Assembly (NCBI GenBank): GCA_015062205.1
Contig: SUVB01000058.1
Coordinates: 62,001-126,000, forward strand
Direction: 5' to 3'
DNA: 64,000 nt
From: Desulfovibrio desulfuricans
GTDB taxonomy: Bacteria; Desulfobacterota; Desulfovibrionia; Desulfovibrionales; Desulfovibrionaceae
The notes under the pieces were generated by a model. The model saw nothing but the letters and a program-made list of their open reading frames with translations, was not told the DNA's origin and ran no database searches. Each line of letters starts with the position of its first letter. The first letter of the stretch is position 1. Positions 62,337 to 64,000 of this stretch are shown piece after piece. The translations under genes and the position numbers were made by a program.

Positions 62337-63524
62337 ATGGATTGCAGAATCAATTTCAGCGGTCGCGCCATCCGCTATACGGAAGAGGAAATCGCCGCCG
62401 TGGTGGAGGCCATGCGCGAGGCCGACCCCCTGACGCAAGGCCGTTACATGGCCGCCTTTGAGAAAAAATTCGCCGCCTATCAGGGCGTGCCCGAGGGTTC
62501 GTGCTTCACCACCATGAACGGCGTTTCCGCGCTGGAAATGTCGGCCCAACTCTGCCGCCTCAAGCCCGGCGACGAGGTGGTCATGCCCTCGCACACCTTC
62601 ACGGCCTCGGCCTATCCCTACGTCAAGAAGGGCGCGACAATGGCCTGGGCCGACGTGGATCTGCACACCCGCGTGGTCACGGCCGAAACCATTGAGAAGG
62701 CCGTCACCCCGCGCACAAAGGCCGTGGTGGTGGTGCACCTCTACGGCTATGTGGCCGACATGCCCGCTATTGCCGACCTCTGCCGGCGCAGGGGCCTCAT
62801 CCTCATTGAGGACGCGGCGCAGGCCATCGGCTCGGAGCTGGACGGCAGAAAGGCGGGCAGCTTCGGCGACATGGCCATCTTCTCCTTCCACTCGCACAAG
62901 AACCTGACCACGCTCGGCGAGGGCGGCATGCTCTACGTGCGCGACCCGAAACCGGCGGCCCTTGTGCCCGCGCTGCGCCACAACGGCCACTGCGCCTACG
63001 ATTTCGCGCGGCCCGACTACTGGAAGCCCGCCATGGGCAATGTGGACATGCCCATGCTGGACGGGGAATTCCTGCAGCCCAACAACTACTGCCTGGGCGA
63101 GGTGGAATGCGCGCTGGGGGCCAAGCTGCTTGACCGCATCGACCGCATCAATGATGAAAAGCGCGCCCGCGCCCTGCGGTTCATGGACGGTCTGGCCGAT
63201 TTTCCCGAACTGGAGTTCCACCGCGTGGAAACCCGCCGCCACAACTACCACCTGCTGGCGGCCCGCATGACCACGGGGCCGGAGAAGCGCGACGCCTTCA
63301 TGCGCGCCATGTTCAACGACAAGGGCGTCAAGTGCGTGGTGCAGTATATCCCGCTGAACCGGTACGACTACTACCGCCGCCTCGGCATGGGCGAGGCGCA
63401 GTGCCCCAATGCCGACGCCTTCTTTGACAGCATGATCTCCTTCCCCTTCCAGCACTGGATGAGCGAGGAGGACTTTCAGTACATGCTCAAAAGCACGCGC
63501 GAGGTGCTGGCGAGCCTGCGCTGA
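62337..63524 (+). CDS. kdnA: DegT/DnrJ/EryC1 aminotransferase, KdnA-like
   Basis: Predicted PLP enzyme that would put an amino group on C8 of the oxidised Kdo, using glutamate. The 395-residue protein has MNGVSALEMSAQLCRLKPGD, MPSHTFTASAYPYVKKGATM and LIEDAAQAIGSELDGRKAGS. The Schiff-base lysine is in FSFHSHKNLTTLGEGG. These are typical of DegT sugar aminotransferases. The ATG at 62337 has AAGGA six bases upstream; an ATG two codons earlier overlaps that site. It lies 82 bp after the kdnB-like gene and 81 bp before the cytidylyltransferase gene. Confidence 0.82.
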   Translation: MDCRINFSGRAIRYTEEEIAAVVEAMREADPLTQGRYMAAFEKKFAAYQGVPEGSCFTTMNGVSALEMSAQLCRLKPGDEVVMPSHTFTASAYPYVKKGATMAWADVDLHTRVVTAETIEKAVTPRTKAVVVVHLYGYVADMPAIADLCRRRGLILIEDAAQAIGSELDGRKAGSFGDMAIFSFHSHKNLTTLGEGGMLYVRDPKPAALVPALRHNGHCAYDFARPDYWKPAMGNVDMPMLDGEFLQPNNYCLGEVECALGAKLLDRIDRINDEKRARALRFMDGLADFPELEFHRVETRRHNYHLLAARMTTGPEKRDAFMRAMFNDKGVKCVVQYIPLNRYDYYRRLGMGEAQCPNADAFFDSMISFPFQHWMSEEDFQYMLKSTREVLASLR

Positions 63525-63605
63525 GGGTATTTTGCCGGACGCGGAGCGGGCGACGCATGTCTGTTCCGCTCCGCGCGTCCGCGGTCCGCTGCCCCAACTC
63601 CAGCC

Positions 63606-64000
63606 ATGAAAGAACGCTGCATCGTCATTCCCGCCATCAAGAAAAATGCCGTCATCCCCGACCAGCTCGTGAAAAAGCTGGCCGGGGTGACGCTGATTGA
63701 GCGGGCCATCCTCACGGCCCGCGCCGTGCTGCCGGGGCAGGACATTGTGGTGCTCACCGACAGCCAGGAAATATCCCTCATCTGCGAGCGCATGGGCGTG
63801 CGCTTCCACCGCAACAGCGGGCTGTGTTTCAGGGGGCTCGACATTGTGGCCGAGATGCGCGGCCTGCTGTCCGAACTGGGGCGGGAGTATGGGCACTGCA
63901 TGGTGCTGCGCGCCTCCTGCCCGCTGCTCACCTGGGTGGACGTGGAAGACGCCTGGAAGCATTACTGCCGCACGGGGGCGGACGGGCTGGTGACGGTGCG
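63606..64000 (+). CDS. Cytidylyltransferase, KdsB/NeuA-like, partial at the right edge
   Basis: The first 131 residues are visible; the frame is open at 64,000. The sequence has the nucleotidyltransferase outline: a first strand RCIVIPAIKKNAVIPDQLVK, VKKLAGVTLIERAILTARAV, VVLTDSQEISLICERMGVRF, RGLDIVAEMRGLLSELG, and HCMVLRASCPLLTWVDVEDA. The opening PAIKKN differs from the PARxxS/G of KdsB and NeuA. Its place after kdnB-kdnA suggests that it activates Kdo8N as CMP-Kdo8N. There is no strong ribosome site before the ATG at 63606. Activity is inferred from family and context only. Confidence 0.75.
   Translation, partial: MKERCIVIPAIKKNAVIPDQLVKKLAGVTLIERAILTARAVLPGQDIVVLTDSQEISLICERMGVRFHRNSGLCFRGLDIVAEMRGLLSELGREYGHCMVLRASCPLLTWVDVEDAWKHYCRTGADGLVTV

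Overview
The window is a stretch of bacterial chromosome around the dnaA-dnaN-gyrB-gyrA group. It is GC-rich and densely coded, and its gene content fits a sulfate-reducing deltaproteobacterium of the Desulfovibrionaceae (Desulfovibrio-like). The main pointers are a secreted CbiK-type cobaltochelatase, a [4Fe-4S]-type PurF, the order def-fmt-glycosyltransferase-DUF116, a sigma-54 activator with a degenerate receiver, and a FG-GAP/VCBS secreted protein. No rRNA, tRNA, CRISPR array, insertion sequence or prophage was seen. The assignment comes from protein recognition only; no database was searched.

Left block (1-17,000, all minus strand): reading leftward from dnaA come dnaN, gyrB, gyrA, a TPR lipoprotein, purF, hisS, aspS, def, fmt, a GT4 glycosyltransferase and the start of a DUF116 membrane protein. 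Spacing is tight, with overlaps at dnaN/gyrB, hisS/aspS and def/fmt, so this is a replication/translation superoperon or a few nested operons. AspS carries both residues linked to a non-discriminating enzyme.

Middle block (17,000-46,300, mixed strands): an M23 endopeptidase, a small unknown gene, an orphan larB, sfsA, a class I aminotransferase, an RNB nuclease-aroC-recD2 operon, an envelope cluster (YajG-like lipoprotein, TPR protein, unknown protein, GT2), sppA, a regulator-ligase pair (XRE-cupin and an acyl-CoA ligase), an rRNA m5C methyltransferase, the FG-GAP protein, purD-purE, mutL, rpsA (ribosomal protein S1) and a lipoprotein cbiK. Convergent gene pairs are separated by strong bidirectional hairpins.

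Right block (46,300-64,000): an AT-rich singleton gene with a GIY-YIG-like pattern sits between two terminators, which suggests acquired DNA. Then come a PaaK-type ligase, an asparaginase, an Fsr-type MFS exporter with ogt, a 628-bp non-coding region with palindromes, a sigma-54 activator, ppiD, glmS, coaX, eno and folD. The window closes with a three-gene set resembling kdnB-kdnA-kdsB, which predicts synthesis of the lipopolysaccharide sugar 8-amino-3,8-dideoxy-octulosonate (Kdo8N). Several genes (the RNB nuclease, purE, glmS) have GC-rich stem-loops next to or just upstream of their Shine-Dalgarno sequences.
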